Below, in pieces: positions 24,761 to 36,169 of a stretch of 39,401 nt of DNA. The notes under the pieces were generated by a model. The model was not told where the DNA came from and did not search any database. It worked only from the letters and a program-made list of their open reading frames with translations. The stretch is from assembly GCA_029257465.1 (NCBI GenBank), contig JARIBG010000029.1:1-39401 (forward strand), read 5' to 3'. Each line of letters begins with the position of its first letter. The first letter of the stretch is position 1. Origin of the DNA: Arthrobacter sp. (GTDB lineage: Bacteria; Actinomycetota; Actinomycetes; Actinomycetales; Micrococcaceae). Position numbers and translations under genes: made by a program.

Positions 24761-25387
24761 GTGGCCAACAACACACGTGCCCGTCGGAAGGTTCGCATCT
24801 CGCGGGCCCTCGGCATCGCTTTGACCCCGAAGGCAGAGAAGTACCTCGAGCGCCGGCCCTACGCGCCGGGCCAGCACGGCCGCGCGCGTCGCAAGCAGGA
24901 CAGCGACTACGCCGTACGGTTGCGCGAGAAGCAGCGCCTGCGCGCCCAGTACAACATCCGTGAGGCCCAGATGGCCCGCGTGTTCGAGGAAGCCCGCCGC
25001 ACAGCAGGGCTGACCGGTGAGAACCTGATCGAACTGCTCGAGATGCGCCTCGACGCGCTCGTACTGCGTTCCGGCTTCGCCCGCACCAGTGCTCAGGCCC
25101 GCCAGCTGATCGTCCACCGCCACATCATGGTGGACGGCGCACGCGTGGACCGTCCGTCCTACCGCGTGGCCGAGGGACAGCTCATCCACGTCCACAGCCG
25201 CAGCGAGACCATGGTTCCCCTGCAGGTCGCCGCCGCCGGTGCGCACCGCGATGTCCTTCCCGCCGTTCCCGGCTACCTGGACGTCCAGCTCGACAAGCTC
25301 CAGTCCCGCCTCGTGCGCCGCCCGAAGCGCTCCGAGGTACCCGTGACCTGTGAAGAGCAGCTCGTCGTCGAGTACTACGCTCGCTGA
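24761..25387 (+). CDS. rpsD: 30S ribosomal protein S4
   Basis: Primary 16S rRNA-binding protein of the small subunit. The 208-residue protein starts at GTG 24761 (ANNTRARRKVRISRALG) after AAAGG. It has the N-terminal region without the zinc-binding cysteines, so it is the zinc-independent form. The S4 RNA-binding domain carries RLDALVLRSGFARTSAQARQ (in the middle) and HIMVDGARVDRPSYRV, and the C-terminus reads EEQLVVEYYAR. It is a stand-alone gene, not in the alpha operon, as is common in Actinobacteria, and has a long leader and two strong hairpins downstream. Confidence 0.97.
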   Translation: MANNTRARRKVRISRALGIALTPKAEKYLERRPYAPGQHGRARRKQDSDYAVRLREKQRLRAQYNIREAQMARVFEEARRTAGLTGENLIELLEMRLDALVLRSGFARTSAQARQLIVHRHIMVDGARVDRPSYRVAEGQLIHVHSRSETMVPLQVAAAGAHRDVLPAVPGYLDVQLDKLQSRLVRRPKRSEVPVTCEEQLVVEYYAR

Positions 25388-25398
25388 TCCACCGCATG

Positions 25399-25445
25399 CC
25401 GTGCAGGGGCGTGATCGATCACTGATCGAACACGCCCCTGCACGG
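25399..25445 (+). terminator. First hairpin after rpsD
   Basis: A perfect 15-base stem (25399-25413 with 25431-25445) around a 17-base loop that itself contains TGATCGA-type inverted repeats, 11 bases past the stop. Confidence 0.75.
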
Positions 25446-25452
25446 TGTAATG

Positions 25453-25485
25453 GGAAGAGCCCGCGGCGCTGCCGCGGGCTCTTCC
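25453..25485 (+). terminator. Second hairpin after rpsD
   Basis: A perfect 15-base stem GGAAGAGCCCGCGGC / GCCGCGGGCTCTTCC with loop GCT, followed by TTCTGT. Together with the preceding hairpin it makes a tandem terminator insulating DUF948 from rpsD. Confidence 0.85.
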
Positions 25486-25562
25486 TTCTGTAAGGTACTA
25501 AGAGCAAGATTTCCCATGCCCGGCCTCGAGATGAGGCCACCCCTGCGTAAAGGAGACCGCCC

Positions 25563-25937
25563 ATGTCAGGTGGAGATATTGCGGGCCTGATAGCTGCTGG
25601 CGTGTTCGCCGTCCTGGTCCTGCTGCTCGCCGTGCCGATCTGGAAGCTCGGCCGCGTGTTCGACGAGCTGCGCAAGGCCATCCGCACTGTCACGGATGAG
25701 ACGACGCCGCTGATCGAGGAGGTCACGAGCACCGTGAGCACCACGCACCAGCAGCTCAGGACCGTCGACGGCATCACCTCGAACGTCTCGGACGCCTCGG
25801 CCAACATCTCTGCCCTGTCATCGCTGGTCGCGGCCACGATCGGCTCTCCGCTCATCAAGGTGTCGGCGTTCTCCTACGGAGTCCGTTCGGCCTTCGCGGC
25901 GCGGTCCACTCCCAAGCGCCGTCGCCGCAGCCGCTAG
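25563..25937 (+). CDS. DUF948 family membrane protein
   Basis: A 124-residue protein with one N-terminal membrane helix (about residues 6-27, GLIAAGVFAVLVLLLAVPIW), a helical, Thr/Ser/Val-rich middle typical of DUF948 (predicted coiled coil, residues 30-90) and a basic tail ending KRRRRSR. AAAGGAG stands before ATG 25563. It sits directly upstream of the next small membrane protein and alaS, an arrangement I recognise in Actinobacteria. The function is unknown to me. Confidence 0.88.
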   Translation: MSGGDIAGLIAAGVFAVLVLLLAVPIWKLGRVFDELRKAIRTVTDETTPLIEEVTSTVSTTHQQLRTVDGITSNVSDASANISALSSLVAATIGSPLIKVSAFSYGVRSAFAARSTPKRRRRSR

Positions 25938-25960
25938 CCCCTACTGAAACGGAGAGAACG

Positions 25961-26254
25961 ATGATCAGAAGAGTCTTCTGGCTGGCAGCCGGGATCACCA
26001 TCGGTGTCGTCGCCGTGCGCAAGGTGTCCCAGGCCAAAGCCAATCTCGGACCCCAGGGACTGAACCGCGCCGTCGGCCAGGTCACCGACAGCATCGCCGA
26101 CTTCGCCGACGCACTGCGCTCCGCGATGTCCGAGCGGGAAAACGATCTGCGCTCGGCCCTCGGGGTCGAGGCACCGGTTGTGGAACCCACCGCCGTCGCG
26201 CCCGTCGCCGCCGACACAGCGGCTCTTCCCCCCACGCGGCGCTCCCTGCGCTGA
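25961..26254 (+). CDS. Small membrane protein, DUF6167-like
   Basis: A 97-residue protein with one N-terminal hydrophobic helix (about residues 4-22, VFWLAAGITIGVVAVRKV), a basic/helical middle (GPQGLNRAVGQVTDS) and an Ala/Pro/Val-rich tail. GGAG precedes ATG 25961. Position (between DUF948 and alaS) and shape match the DUF6167 family, but the name is tentative. The two small proteins may act together at the membrane (inference). Confidence 0.7.
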   Translation: MIRRVFWLAAGITIGVVAVRKVSQAKANLGPQGLNRAVGQVTDSIADFADALRSAMSERENDLRSALGVEAPVVEPTAVAPVAADTAALPPTRRSLR

Positions 26255-26325
26255 CCGCTCGGATCGTCCCCGGACCTGCCCGGCCCGCCGCCGGGACAGA
26301 CGCGCCCCACCGAAGGATCTGCACC

Positions 26326-29004
26326 ATGAAGTCCCACGAGATCGCCAGCCGCTGGTTGAGCTACTTCGAGAAGAACGGGCACACCGTGGTGCCCTCGGCG
26401 TCGCTCGTCTCCTCCGATCCCTCCCTCCTGTTCACGGTGGCCGGCATGGTGCCGTTCATCCCCTACCTGACTGCGCGGGAGAAGGCGCCGTACGACCGCG
26501 CCACGAGCGTGCAGAAGTGCATCCGGACAGGGGATATCGAGGAAGTGGGCAAGACGGCCCGCCACGGCACGTTCTTCCAGATGTGTGGGAACTTCTCCTT
26601 CGGCGACTACTTCAAGGCCGAAGCCATCCCCATGGCCTGGGAGCTGCTGACCAGCAGTGTGGACGACGGCGGTTTCGGTCTGCCCGCGGACAGGCTGTGG
26701 ATCACGGTGTACCACGAGGACGAGGAAGCGCTGGCGATCTGGCGTGACAGCGTCGGTGTGCCGCCCGAGCGGATCCAGAAGCTGGGAAAGAAGGACAACT
26801 ACTGGTCCACCGGCCAGCCCGGCCCCGCCGGTCCCTGCTCCGAGATCTTCTACGACCGCGGACCGGCCTACGGCGTCGACGGCGGACCCGAGGCCGACGA
26901 CGCACGCTACGTGGAGATCTGGAATCTGGTCTTCATGCAGTACCAGCGGGGCGAGGGGATCGGGAAGGACGACTTCGAGATCATCGGTGATCTGCCGAAG
27001 AAGAACATCGACACGGGGCTGGGCCTCGAGCGTCTTGCGATGATCCTGCAGGGCGTGGAGAACATGTACGAGACGGACCAGGTCCGTCCCGTGCTCGATC
27101 GTGCCGCAGCACTGAGCGGCAAGGCGTACACCAGCGCCGAGTCCGCCGACGATCCGCACCACGCCGACGACGTGCGCCTGCGCGTGGTCGCCGATCACAT
27201 CAGGTCCTCCCTGATGCTCATCGCCGACGGCGTGACCCCCTCCAACGAGGGCCGTGGCTACGTGCTGCGCCGCCTCATCCGGCGCGCGGTCCGCGCCATG
27301 CGACTGCTCGGCGTGGAGAAGGCCTGCCTGCCCGAACTGCTGCCGGCCTCCCGGGACGCGATGAAAGGCTCCTACCCGGAGGTCGAGGCGGACTTCGATC
27401 GCATCAGCCGGATCGCGTACGCCGAGGAGAAGGCGTTCCTGCGGACCATCGCCTCCGGCACCGCCCGGCTCGAGGAGGCCGTCGGTGAGTCGCTCGCCGA
27501 GGACCGCCCACTGTCCGGTGAGGACGCGTTCAGCCTGCACGACACCTACGGATTCCCGATCGATCTGACCCTCGAGATGGCCGAGGAAGCAGGTCTGGCC
27601 GTGGACGCCGAGGGCTTCCGGTCCCTGATGCTCGAACAGCGCCAACGTGCACAGGCCGACGCACGCGGGAAGAAGGCCGGCCACGCCGACCTGACCGCCT
27701 TCACCGAGCTGCTGGGCCGGGGTCACACCGTCTTCACCGGGTACGACGAGCTCACCTCGGAGGCAGTCATCATCGGCGTCCTGGAGAAGGGGCAGTCCAT
27801 CCCGAGTGCCCTGCAGGGCGACGAGATCGAGGTGGTCCTCGACCAGACCCCGTTCTACGCCGAGGCCGGCGGCCAGGCCGCCGATGTCGGACTCATCTCC
27901 GGTGACGGCTTCGTCCTCGAGGTCCTCGACGTGCAGCGTCCCCTCAAGGGGCTCAGCGTCCACCGGGCCATCGTCCGCGAGGGCGAAGTGGTGCAGGGCG
28001 CACGCGTGACGGCTGCCGTGGACCGCCAGCGCAGGCACGCGGGGGAGCAGGCACACTCGGGCACGCACATCGTCCACGCGGCCCTGCACGAGATCCTCGG
28101 GCCGGAGGCATTGCAGCGCGGTTCGTTCAACAAGGCCGGCTATCTGCGCTTCGACTTCTCCTGGGGCGAGGGCATCAGCGCGGCGGCGCGCTCGGAGATC
28201 GAGGAAGTCTCGAACATCGCCATCCGCAACAACTACGAGGTCGAGACGAAGATCATGCCGCTCGCCGAGGCCAAGGCGCTCGGCGCGACCGCCCTGTTCG
28301 GCGAGGCGTACGGTGACACCGTGCGCGTTGTCGAGATGAACGCGGACTTCTCCCGCGAGCTGTGCGGCGGCACCCACGTGGCGTCGACGTCGCTCATCGG
28401 GAGCCTGACGCTGCTGGGTGAGCAGTCGGTCGGCTCGGGCAACCGGCGCGTCGAGGCACTGGTGGGGCTCGACGCGTTCCGTCACCTGGCGGCGGAACGC
28501 GCCCTGGTCTCCGAGCTCTCGGACCTGCTGAAGGTGCCCTCGGTCCAGTTGCCGGAGCGGCTGACGGCCACCCTGAACCGACTCAAGACCGCCGAGAAGG
28601 AGCTCGACCGGCTGCGGAAGGAGCAGCTCGTCGCCGCGGCGGGAGCTCTCGTGGATACCGCGATCGACGTGGACGGGGTGCGCGTCATCGTGCACGACGC
28701 CGGGGAGATCGGCGGCGCCGACGAACTGCGGACACTCGTGCTGGATCTCCGCGGTCGTCTGGGCTCCGAACCGGCCGTGGTGGCCGCGACCGGTCTCTCG
28801 CAGGATCGCCCGCTGGTGCTCGTGGCGACCAATGAGGGCGCACGCGGCGCCGGGATCAAGGCCGGAGCGCTGGTGCGCATCGCGGCCACGATCCTCGGCG
28901 GCGGCGGCGGGGGCAAGGACGATGTTGCCCAGGGCGGCGGAGCTGACGCCTCACGCATTCCGGAGGCCCTGTCGGCCATCCGCACGGCGGTGGCGGAACG
29001 CTGA
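26326..29004 (+). CDS. alaS: Alanyl-tRNA synthetase
   Basis: Charges tRNA-Ala. A full-length protein of 892 residues: class II catalytic core (from KSHEIASRWLSYFEKNGH, with the motif GNFSFGDYFK), tRNA-recognition region, editing domain with zinc ligands H577, H581 (HSGTH), C680 and H684 (CGGTH), and C-terminal C-Ala domain with the Gly-rich segment GGGGGGKDD and AQGGG near the end. AAGGA precedes ATG 26326. It heads the alaS - ruvX - mltG - aroE run; ruvX begins eight bases after the stop. Confidence 0.98.
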   Translation: MKSHEIASRWLSYFEKNGHTVVPSASLVSSDPSLLFTVAGMVPFIPYLTAREKAPYDRATSVQKCIRTGDIEEVGKTARHGTFFQMCGNFSFGDYFKAEAIPMAWELLTSSVDDGGFGLPADRLWITVYHEDEEALAIWRDSVGVPPERIQKLGKKDNYWSTGQPGPAGPCSEIFYDRGPAYGVDGGPEADDARYVEIWNLVFMQYQRGEGIGKDDFEIIGDLPKKNIDTGLGLERLAMILQGVENMYETDQVRPVLDRAAALSGKAYTSAESADDPHHADDVRLRVVADHIRSSLMLIADGVTPSNEGRGYVLRRLIRRAVRAMRLLGVEKACLPELLPASRDAMKGSYPEVEADFDRISRIAYAEEKAFLRTIASGTARLEEAVGESLAEDRPLSGEDAFSLHDTYGFPIDLTLEMAEEAGLAVDAEGFRSLMLEQRQRAQADARGKKAGHADLTAFTELLGRGHTVFTGYDELTSEAVIIGVLEKGQSIPSALQGDEIEVVLDQTPFYAEAGGQAADVGLISGDGFVLEVLDVQRPLKGLSVHRAIVREGEVVQGARVTAAVDRQRRHAGEQAHSGTHIVHAALHEILGPEALQRGSFNKAGYLRFDFSWGEGISAAARSEIEEVSNIAIRNNYEVETKIMPLAEAKALGATALFGEAYGDTVRVVEMNADFSRELCGGTHVASTSLIGSLTLLGEQSVGSGNRRVEALVGLDAFRHLAAERALVSELSDLLKVPSVQLPERLTATLNRLKTAEKELDRLRKEQLVAAAGALVDTAIDVDGVRVIVHDAGEIGGADELRTLVLDLRGRLGSEPAVVAATGLSQDRPLVLVATNEGARGAGIKAGALVRIAATILGGGGGGKDDVAQGGGADASRIPEALSAIRTAVAER

Positions 29005-29012
29005 GCGCCTCG

Positions 29013-29624
29013 ATGACGCCGGACGGATCGGGAACTGCCGGGCAGGCAGAACCCTACCCGCTGGGCGTGAAGCTCGGCGTGGACGTGGGTCAGGTGCGGG
29101 TGGGTCTGGCAGCCTGCGACAGGGACTCCCTCCTCGCCACGCCCGTGAGGACCCTCAAGCGCGATACACGCAGGAACCACGACGTGCGGCTCCTGGTGCG
29201 GGAGGCGATCGAGCGTGAGGCAGTGCAGATCATCATCGGGCTGCCGAAGAATCTCAGTGGCCGCGAAGGATCCTCGGCCGAAATGGCGAGGAGCTACGCC
29301 GAGCTGGTCGTCGGGGAACTCGGGCGCCAGGAGGCTCGGTCCATCCCGGTCCGCCTCGTCGACGAGCGGCTGAGTACCGTCTCGGCCCACCGGTCACTGC
29401 ACGCCGCTGGCCTCGACAGCCGTGAGCATCGTAAAGTGGTGGATCAGGTGGCTGCCGTCGAAATACTCCAGCACGCCATCGATATGCAGCGATCACGTGG
29501 TCGTGACGTGGGGGATCCGGTCCCAGTACCCGAGGTTGCGGGCGTCGAGCGCCCACCGCAGAACCCTACGGAGGAGCCAGTCATGAAGGATATCTCAGCG
29601 AGCAGGAAGGAGGTGGAATCGTGA
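29013..29624 (+). CDS. ruvX: YqgF/RuvX family putative Holliday junction resolvase
   Basis: An RNase H-fold nuclease implicated in pre-16S rRNA maturation or Holliday junction resolution. The acidic triad is D24 (GVDVGQVRVG), E118 (VDERLST) and D144 (KVVDQVAAVEIL). The 203-residue length exceeds the usual 140-160 because of a C-terminal tail of about 45 residues rich in Pro, Glu and Val. The strong Shine-Dalgarno sequence of mltG (AAGGAGG) lies inside the last codons of the tail, and the stop overlaps the mltG GTG. The tail may therefore exist partly to carry that site. Confidence 0.92.
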   Translation: MTPDGSGTAGQAEPYPLGVKLGVDVGQVRVGLAACDRDSLLATPVRTLKRDTRRNHDVRLLVREAIEREAVQIIIGLPKNLSGREGSSAEMARSYAELVVGELGRQEARSIPVRLVDERLSTVSAHRSLHAAGLDSREHRKVVDQVAAVEILQHAIDMQRSRGRDVGDPVPVPEVAGVERPPQNPTEEPVMKDISASRKEVES

Positions 29625-30871
29625 GTCGTGACACCGATGCCGCTTCCTCCACCGAGGGCGCCGAGGAGATCGGCGGCGCCACCGTATACGGCGGATCCGA
29701 TGATCAGGACGGCTGGAGCGACCACCCCGAGCCGGTCGAGGACTTCTTCGAGAGCCAGGACGAGAGCGGCCGGACCGCGGGCCGGCCTCCGGCCAAGGCG
29801 AGGGCACGACAGCAGCGGCGCCGCCGTCGCACGGTGATCGTGCTCGTGGTGCTCCTGCTCTTCGCCGGGACGGTCTACGGTGCCGCCCTGATGCTCCGCG
29901 ATCTGATCGGGTTCAACGAGGTCACCGACTACGAGGGTCCCGGCGGGGACGAGACCGTCTTCACCGTCGAGCAGGGCGCCGGCGCCCTGGCCATCGGCAA
30001 TTCCCTCGAGAGCGAGGACATCGTGGCTGACTCGGGCGTCTTCGTGACCGCGCTCAGTGAGATCTCCGAGGGCCGCGAGGTTCAGCCCGGCGAGTACGAG
30101 ATGCGGCAGCAAATGTCCTCCGCGGATGCAGCCGAGGCGCTCCTGGGCGAGGATCCCACGCTCGTCTCCTATGCCGCCGTGCCCCGCGATCTTCGCCAGG
30201 GGGAGGTCTTCGACATCCTCGCCGAGTCCACCGGCATACCGGTCGGGGAGTTCACAGCCCTGGCCGATGACCCGGCGCAGTTCGGCCTCCCGGCCAAGGC
30301 GCTGTCCCTCGAGGGGTATCTGCATCCGGGTGAGTACCGGTTCGACCTCGACGCCACAGCGACCGACATCGTCACCGAGATGGTCTCCGCCACCACCGAC
30401 CGCCTCGTCGAGGACGGGGTCACCGACCCGGATGAGCAGTACCGGATCCTGACCATCGCGAGCATCGTGCAGGCCGAGGCGCAGGAGGGCGATTACGCCA
30501 CCGTTGCCGGGTCGATCTTCAACCGGCTGACACCGGGGAACACGGAGACCAACGGTCTGCTGCAGTCCGACGCGACGGTCGCCTACGGACTCGGTGAGCG
30601 GACCTATCAGCTCACTCCCGAGGAGAAGGCCGACAAGTCCAACCCGTACAACACATTCGCCAACCCGGGCCTGCCCAAGGGACCTATCGGCTCGCCGAGC
30701 GACGAGGCGATCGACGCAGCAGTTAATCCCGCTGACGTGCCGTTCTACTTCTGGGTCACCGTGAACCTGAAGACCGGGGAGACGAAGTTCTCCGAGACGT
30801 ATGCCGAGCATCTCGGGTACGTCCAGGAGTACGAGCAGTGGTGCGCCGACAACGAGGGGCAGTGCGAGTAG
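29621..30871 (+). CDS. mltG: Endolytic murein transglycosylase
   Basis: Cleaves nascent peptidoglycan glycan strands and helps terminate their elongation. The 416-residue protein has an acidic cytoplasmic N-terminus (1-55), a basic stretch RARQQRRRRRR, one membrane helix (about 71-91) and an extracellular LysM-like plus YceG domain. The catalytic glutamate is E286 in ASIVQAEAQ. Other family marks are LEGYLHPGEYRF, LLQSDATVAYGLG and the NPYNTFANPGLPKGPIGSP segment (residues about 344-362). GTG 29621 overlaps the ruvX stop and is preceded by AAGGAGG. Confidence 0.96.
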   Translation: MSRDTDAASSTEGAEEIGGATVYGGSDDQDGWSDHPEPVEDFFESQDESGRTAGRPPAKARARQQRRRRRTVIVLVVLLLFAGTVYGAALMLRDLIGFNEVTDYEGPGGDETVFTVEQGAGALAIGNSLESEDIVADSGVFVTALSEISEGREVQPGEYEMRQQMSSADAAEALLGEDPTLVSYAAVPRDLRQGEVFDILAESTGIPVGEFTALADDPAQFGLPAKALSLEGYLHPGEYRFDLDATATDIVTEMVSATTDRLVEDGVTDPDEQYRILTIASIVQAEAQEGDYATVAGSIFNRLTPGNTETNGLLQSDATVAYGLGERTYQLTPEEKADKSNPYNTFANPGLPKGPIGSPSDEAIDAAVNPADVPFYFWVTVNLKTGETKFSETYAEHLGYVQEYEQWCADNEGQCE

Positions 30872-30874
30872 ACC

Positions 30875-31759
30875 GTGCCGGGTGAGTCGGACGCCGCCCG
30901 GCGGCTCCGTGCGGCCGTGATCGGATCACCGATCGCGCACTCGAAGTCACCGAAGCTCCATGCGGCGGCGTACCGCGTCCTCGGAATCGACTGTGCCTAC
31001 GCCGCCGTCGACGTCGACGAGTCCCGGCTCGCTGCGTTCGTCGCCGGGGTGCGGAGCGAAGCGGGCTGGCGCGGGGTGTCCGTGACCATGCCGCTGAAGA
31101 CCGGTGTGGCTCGCCTCGTGCACGAGGTCACGGAACCGGCCGGGGTGCTCGGTGTCGTGAACACCGTCGTCGTCACCGGCTCCGACCTGGACAGGGTCCT
31201 CATCGGGCACAACACCGACGTCGCCGGGGTGCTCTACGCCCTCCGGGCTGCCGGGGTGCGGCACGCGGAACGCGCGGTGGTTCTGGGTGGAGGGGCGACG
31301 GCGGCAGCAGCGATCGCGGCCCTCGCTCAGCTCGGCGCCCCGACATGCAGCGTGATCGTCCGCCGTCCGGCAGCAGTGTCCGAGGAGGTGCGGCGGCTCG
31401 GTGGGAAGCTGGGTATCGACACCGTGGTCGTCCCGTGGACCGAGGCCAAGAGGATCGTGCCGACGGCCGACGTCGTCATCTCGACCCTGCCGCCGCGCGG
31501 TGCCGACGAGTTGGCAGGGGAGCTCGCCGCCGAGCCCGGTGTCGCCACGACCGGGACACTGCTCGACGTCGCCTACGATCCCTGGCCCAGCGGCCTCGCC
31601 TCCGTGTGGCAGCAGCGGGGGGGAACGATCGTGCCCGGTCTCGACATGCTCATCCAGCAGGCGGCGGAGCAGGTCCGGCTGTTCTTCCCCGAGGTGCACC
31701 AGGACCGCGAGCAGGTTCTCGACGCCATGTATGACGCGGTGGACGCCATCCGGCACTGA
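30875..31759 (+). CDS. aroE: Shikimate dehydrogenase
   Basis: Reduces 3-dehydroshikimate to shikimate with NADPH or NADH. The 294-residue protein has the shikimate-binding SKSP (residues 23-26), the catalytic lysine K75 in VTMPLK (the common form is VTxPxK), NTD at 113-115 and the dinucleotide loop [14 protein letters not shown] 30875 starts four bases after the mltG stop. It begins the shikimate part of the operon (aroE, aroC, aroK, aroB). Confidence 0.94.
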   Translation: MPGESDAARRLRAAVIGSPIAHSKSPKLHAAAYRVLGIDCAYAAVDVDESRLAAFVAGVRSEAGWRGVSVTMPLKTGVARLVHEVTEPAGVLGVVNTVVVTGSDLDRVLIGHNTDVAGVLYALRAAGVRHAERAVVLGGGATAAAAIAALAQLGAPTCSVIVRRPAAVSEEVRRLGGKLGIDTVVVPWTEAKRIVPTADVVISTLPPRGADELAGELAAEPGVATTGTLLDVAYDPWPSGLASVWQQRGGTIVPGLDMLIQQAAEQVRLFFPEVHQDREQVLDAMYDAVDAIRH

Positions 31760-31791
31760 TCCGTCCTGTGCCGCATGGCAGTATTGAATCC

Positions 31792-32999
31792 ATGGTGCGT
31801 TGGCTGACAGCAGGAGAATCCCACGGTCCCGCCGTGGTCGGGATCATCGAGGGGATACCCGCGGGAGTCGGTGTGACGAGCACCGATATCCAGAATGCGC
31901 TGGCCCGGCGCCGACTCGGTTACGGTCGCGGTGCACGCATGAAGTTCGAACTGGACGAGGTCCGTATCACCGGTGGCGTCCGCCACGGACTCACGCAGGG
32001 CGGCCCCGTCGCCATCGAGGTGGCGAACACGGAGTGGCCGAAGTGGGACAAGATCATGTCCGCCGATCCGCTGGGGGAGGACGACGCCGCCGAGCTCGCC
32101 GCAACCGCGCGCAATGCCCCGCTCACCCGCCCCCGACCGGGCCACGCGGACTTCACCGGCATGCAGAAGTACGGCTTTGCCGAGGCGCGGCCGGTGCTCG
32201 AGCGTGCCAGCGCACGCGAGACCGCCACGCGTGTGGCCCTGGGCACCGTCGCCGCCGGTTTCCTGGCAGGCCTCGGCATCCGGCTCGTCAGTCACACGGT
32301 CTCCATCGCCACCGTCTCCGTCCCCGACGACGCGCCGGTTCCGGGACCCGACGACGTCATCGCGCTCGACGCCGATCCGCTGCGCTGCTTCCACCGGGAC
32401 ACCTCGGACGCCATGGTGGCCGAGGTCGACGCCGCCCATAAGGAGGGTGAGACCCTCGGCGGCGTCGTGGAGGTCGTCGCCTACGGACTCCCGCCGGGAC
32501 TGGGCAGCTACGTGCATTGGGACCGGCGGCTCGATTCCCGCCTTGCGGCCGCGCTCATGGGCATCCAGGCCATCAAGGGTGTCGAGGTGGGCGACGGCTT
32601 CGCCACCGCGGCACGCCGGGGGAGTGCGGCCCACGACGAGATCATCCACGACGACGACGGCCGGATCGCTCGCGCCAGCAACCGGGCCGGCGGGATCGAG
32701 GGTGGCATGAGTATCGGGGACACGCTGCGTGTGCGCGCTGCCATGAAGCCCATCGCCACCGTGCCTCGGGCCCTGCGGACCGTCGACGTCAGTACGGGTG
32801 AGGCGGCACGGGCGCACCACCAGCGCTCCGACGTCTGCGCCGTTCCGGCTGCGGGGGTGGTCGCCGAGGCCATGACGGCGCTCGTGCTGGCCGACGCCGT
32901 CACCGAGAAATTCGGTGGCGACAGCCTCGCCGAGACGGCCCGCAATCTGCGCACGTACCTCGAGAGCATCCCGGAGTTGCTGGACTCCGCCGGATCCTG

Positions 33000-33000
<1 letters not shown>
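31792..33000 (+). CDS. aroC: Chorismate synthase
   Basis: Converts 5-enolpyruvylshikimate 3-phosphate to chorismate using reduced FMN. About 402 residues. Signature segments are [14 protein letters not shown] at the start, [52 protein letters not shown] (FMN/substrate region) and [15 protein letters not shown] 31792 is the conserved start; a further ATG at 31768 gives no conserved residues. The stop overlaps the aroK start (TGATG). Confidence 0.97.
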
Positions 33001-34668
<1,668 letters not shown>

Positions 34669-34699
34669 TCCTCGGCTCTCGCTCGAGAGGGCGGCGGCG

Positions 34700-34716
34700 T
34701 GCGCGTTAAACGCGCA
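34700..34716 (+). promoter_or_regulatory. Hairpin between aroB and efp
   Basis: TGCGCG / CGCGCA around TTAAA, followed three bases later by TAGACT (34720-34725), a -10-like hexamer. It may end the aro operon or overlap the efp promoter. The efp leader would then be about 105 bases. Confidence 0.4.
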
Positions 34717-34838
34717 GGGTAGACTGATCCTCGGACTTTTGGCGTGCCACCGCGTGCTCGCCGTGCCGCGGCCGGCCATCCTCCCCTGGCCGACCTCCCC
34801 TGATACTGACCTCCGATGACACTGACGAAAGCGAAGCT

Positions 34839-35402
34839 GTGGCGACCACGAACGACATCAAGAACGGCACCGTGCTCAAGCTCGAGGGCAACCTCTGGAA
34901 CGTCCTGGAGTTCCAGCACGTGAAGCCGGGCAAGGGCGGTGCCTTCGTCCGCACGAAACTGCGCAACATCCGCTCCGGCAAGGTGGTCGACAAGACCTTC
35001 AACGCCGGGCTCAAGATCGAGACCGCCACGGTGGACCGCCGGGACTACCAGTACCTGTACAAGGACGGCGAGGACTTCGTGTTCATGGACACGACCGACT
35101 ACGACCAGATCACCGTGCCGGGGAAGACCGTGGGCAACGCGGAGAACTTCATGCTCGAGGGTCAGATGGCCACCGTCGCGATGCACGAGGGGTCGGCGCT
35201 GTACGTGGAGCTGCCGGCGTCGGTGGTCCTGGAGATCACGTACACCGAGCCGGGTCTGCAGGGCGACCGCTCCACGGGCGGCACCAAGCCTGCCACGGTG
35301 GAGACCGGCCACGACATCCAGGTTCCGCTGTTCCTCGGCACCGGCACCAAGGTCAAGATCGACACCCGGACCGGTGAGTACCTGGGACGCGTCAACGAGT
35401 GA
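34839..35402 (+). CDS. efp: Elongation factor P
   Basis: Relieves ribosome stalling at consecutive prolines. The 187-residue protein has three beta domains. The tip of domain I reads [13 protein letters not shown] with K32 at the position modified in some bacteria. The flanking sequence, with prolines and PGKGG, suggests it may work unmodified (inference from the actinobacterial type). GTG 34839 is the start. The stop overlaps the nusB GTG. Confidence 0.97.
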   Translation: MATTNDIKNGTVLKLEGNLWNVLEFQHVKPGKGGAFVRTKLRNIRSGKVVDKTFNAGLKIETATVDRRDYQYLYKDGEDFVFMDTTDYDQITVPGKTVGNAENFMLEGQMATVAMHEGSALYVELPASVVLEITYTEPGLQGDRSTGGTKPATVETGHDIQVPLFLGTGTKVKIDTRTGEYLGRVNE

Positions 35403-35809
35403 GTGCCCGTAGCAAGGCACGACGTCGGGCCCTGGACATCCTGTTCGAATCCACGCAGCGCAATGTCCCGGTCCTCGAGGTCATCCGTGCGCGGCGCGAG
35501 AAGACCGACATGATCATCGCCGACTACACCGTCGACGTGGTCGAGGGTGTCCTGGAACGACAGGAGGAGATCGACGAGTTCCTCAGCACCTACTCCCAGG
35601 GCTGGACCCTGGACCGGATGCCGTCGGTGGATCTGATGATCCTGCGGATCGGCAGCTGGGAACTGCTGTACAACGACGACGTACCCGACGGCGTCGCCGT
35701 GAGTGAGGCCGTGGAGCTCGCGAAGATGCTCTCCACGGACGAGTCGCCGAAGTTCGTCAACGGGCTCCTCGGCAGGCTGCAGCAGCTGAAGCCGACCCTG
35801 CTCGCGTAG
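35399..35809 (+). CDS. nusB: Transcription antitermination factor NusB
   Basis: Binds boxA RNA with S10 (NusE) in rRNA transcription antitermination. The 136-residue all-helical protein shows [17 protein letters not shown] at the start, [20 protein letters not shown] and VNGLLGRL at the end, all family hallmarks. GTG 35399 overlaps the efp stop. It is the last gene of the operon; about 130 bases follow before a MazEF-like pair. Confidence 0.96.
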   Translation: MSARSKARRRALDILFESTQRNVPVLEVIRARREKTDMIIADYTVDVVEGVLERQEEIDEFLSTYSQGWTLDRMPSVDLMILRIGSWELLYNDDVPDGVAVSEAVELAKMLSTDESPKFVNGLLGRLQQLKPTLLA

Positions 35810-35883
35810 GAAGTGTCAGGCTCGATGCGGCTGCTTCACTAGTCATTGTGCTCCACCTGGTCGGAACGTCTCTTCCCACCAGC

Positions 35884-35899
35884 TGAGGAACAGTCCTCA
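35884..35899 (+). promoter_or_regulatory. Inverted repeat 1 upstream of the toxin-antitoxin pair
   Basis: TGAGGA (35884-35889), ACAG, TCCTCA (35894-35899): a perfect 6-4-6 inverted repeat 40 bases before the antitoxin start. A candidate operator, or a weak terminator for nusB (75 bases past its stop). Confidence 0.45.
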
Positions 35900-35918
35900 A
35901 GTATCACCTTCGGAGTAG

Positions 35919-35928
35919 TACTGCAGTA
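35919..35928 (+). promoter_or_regulatory. Palindrome 2 overlapping the toxin-antitoxin promoter
   Basis: TACTGCAGTA, a perfect ten-base palindrome ending 11 bases before ATG 35939. It overlaps -10-like sequence (TAGCAT at 35926-35931), and there is no Shine-Dalgarno sequence, so the message may be nearly leaderless. An autoregulatory antitoxin operator is the likely role (inference). Confidence 0.5.
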
Positions 35929-35938
35929 GCATTTCGGT

Positions 35939-36169
35939 ATGAAAATAAGCATCAGCCTCTCGGACGAGGATGTTGCCATACTCGATGACTTCATCCGCAC
36001 CGCGGGTCTCCCTTCGAGGTCCTCCGGATTGCAGAACGCCGTGTGGATGTTGCGACTTCGCGATCTGGAGCGGGATTACGAAACCGGTTGGCAAGAATGG
36101 GAGAGTTCGGGGGATCAGGCGGCGTGGAGTGTTACGGATGCCGATGGGATCGTTGATGCGGCGCGGTGA
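35939..36169 (+). CDS. Ribbon-helix-helix antitoxin, MazE-like
   Basis: A 76-residue protein. The N-terminus MKISISLSDEDVAILDDFI is the ribbon-helix-helix strand and first helix, and SRSSGLQNAVWMLR the second helix, together a DNA-binding dimer fold. The acidic C-terminal half (ERDYETGWQEWESSGDQAAW) is the usual toxin-neutralising tail. It overlaps the MazF-like toxin gene by 14 bases. The candidate operators immediately upstream fit autorepression by the antitoxin or antitoxin-toxin complex. Confidence 0.88.
   Translation: MKISISLSDEDVAILDDFIRTAGLPSRSSGLQNAVWMLRLRDLERDYETGWQEWESSGDQAAWSVTDADGIVDAAR

Noticed and set aside
25855..28695. Very long minus-strand open frame opposite alaS
   Set aside because: alaS carries every motif of its family; the antisense frame is a high-GC codon-structure artefact.
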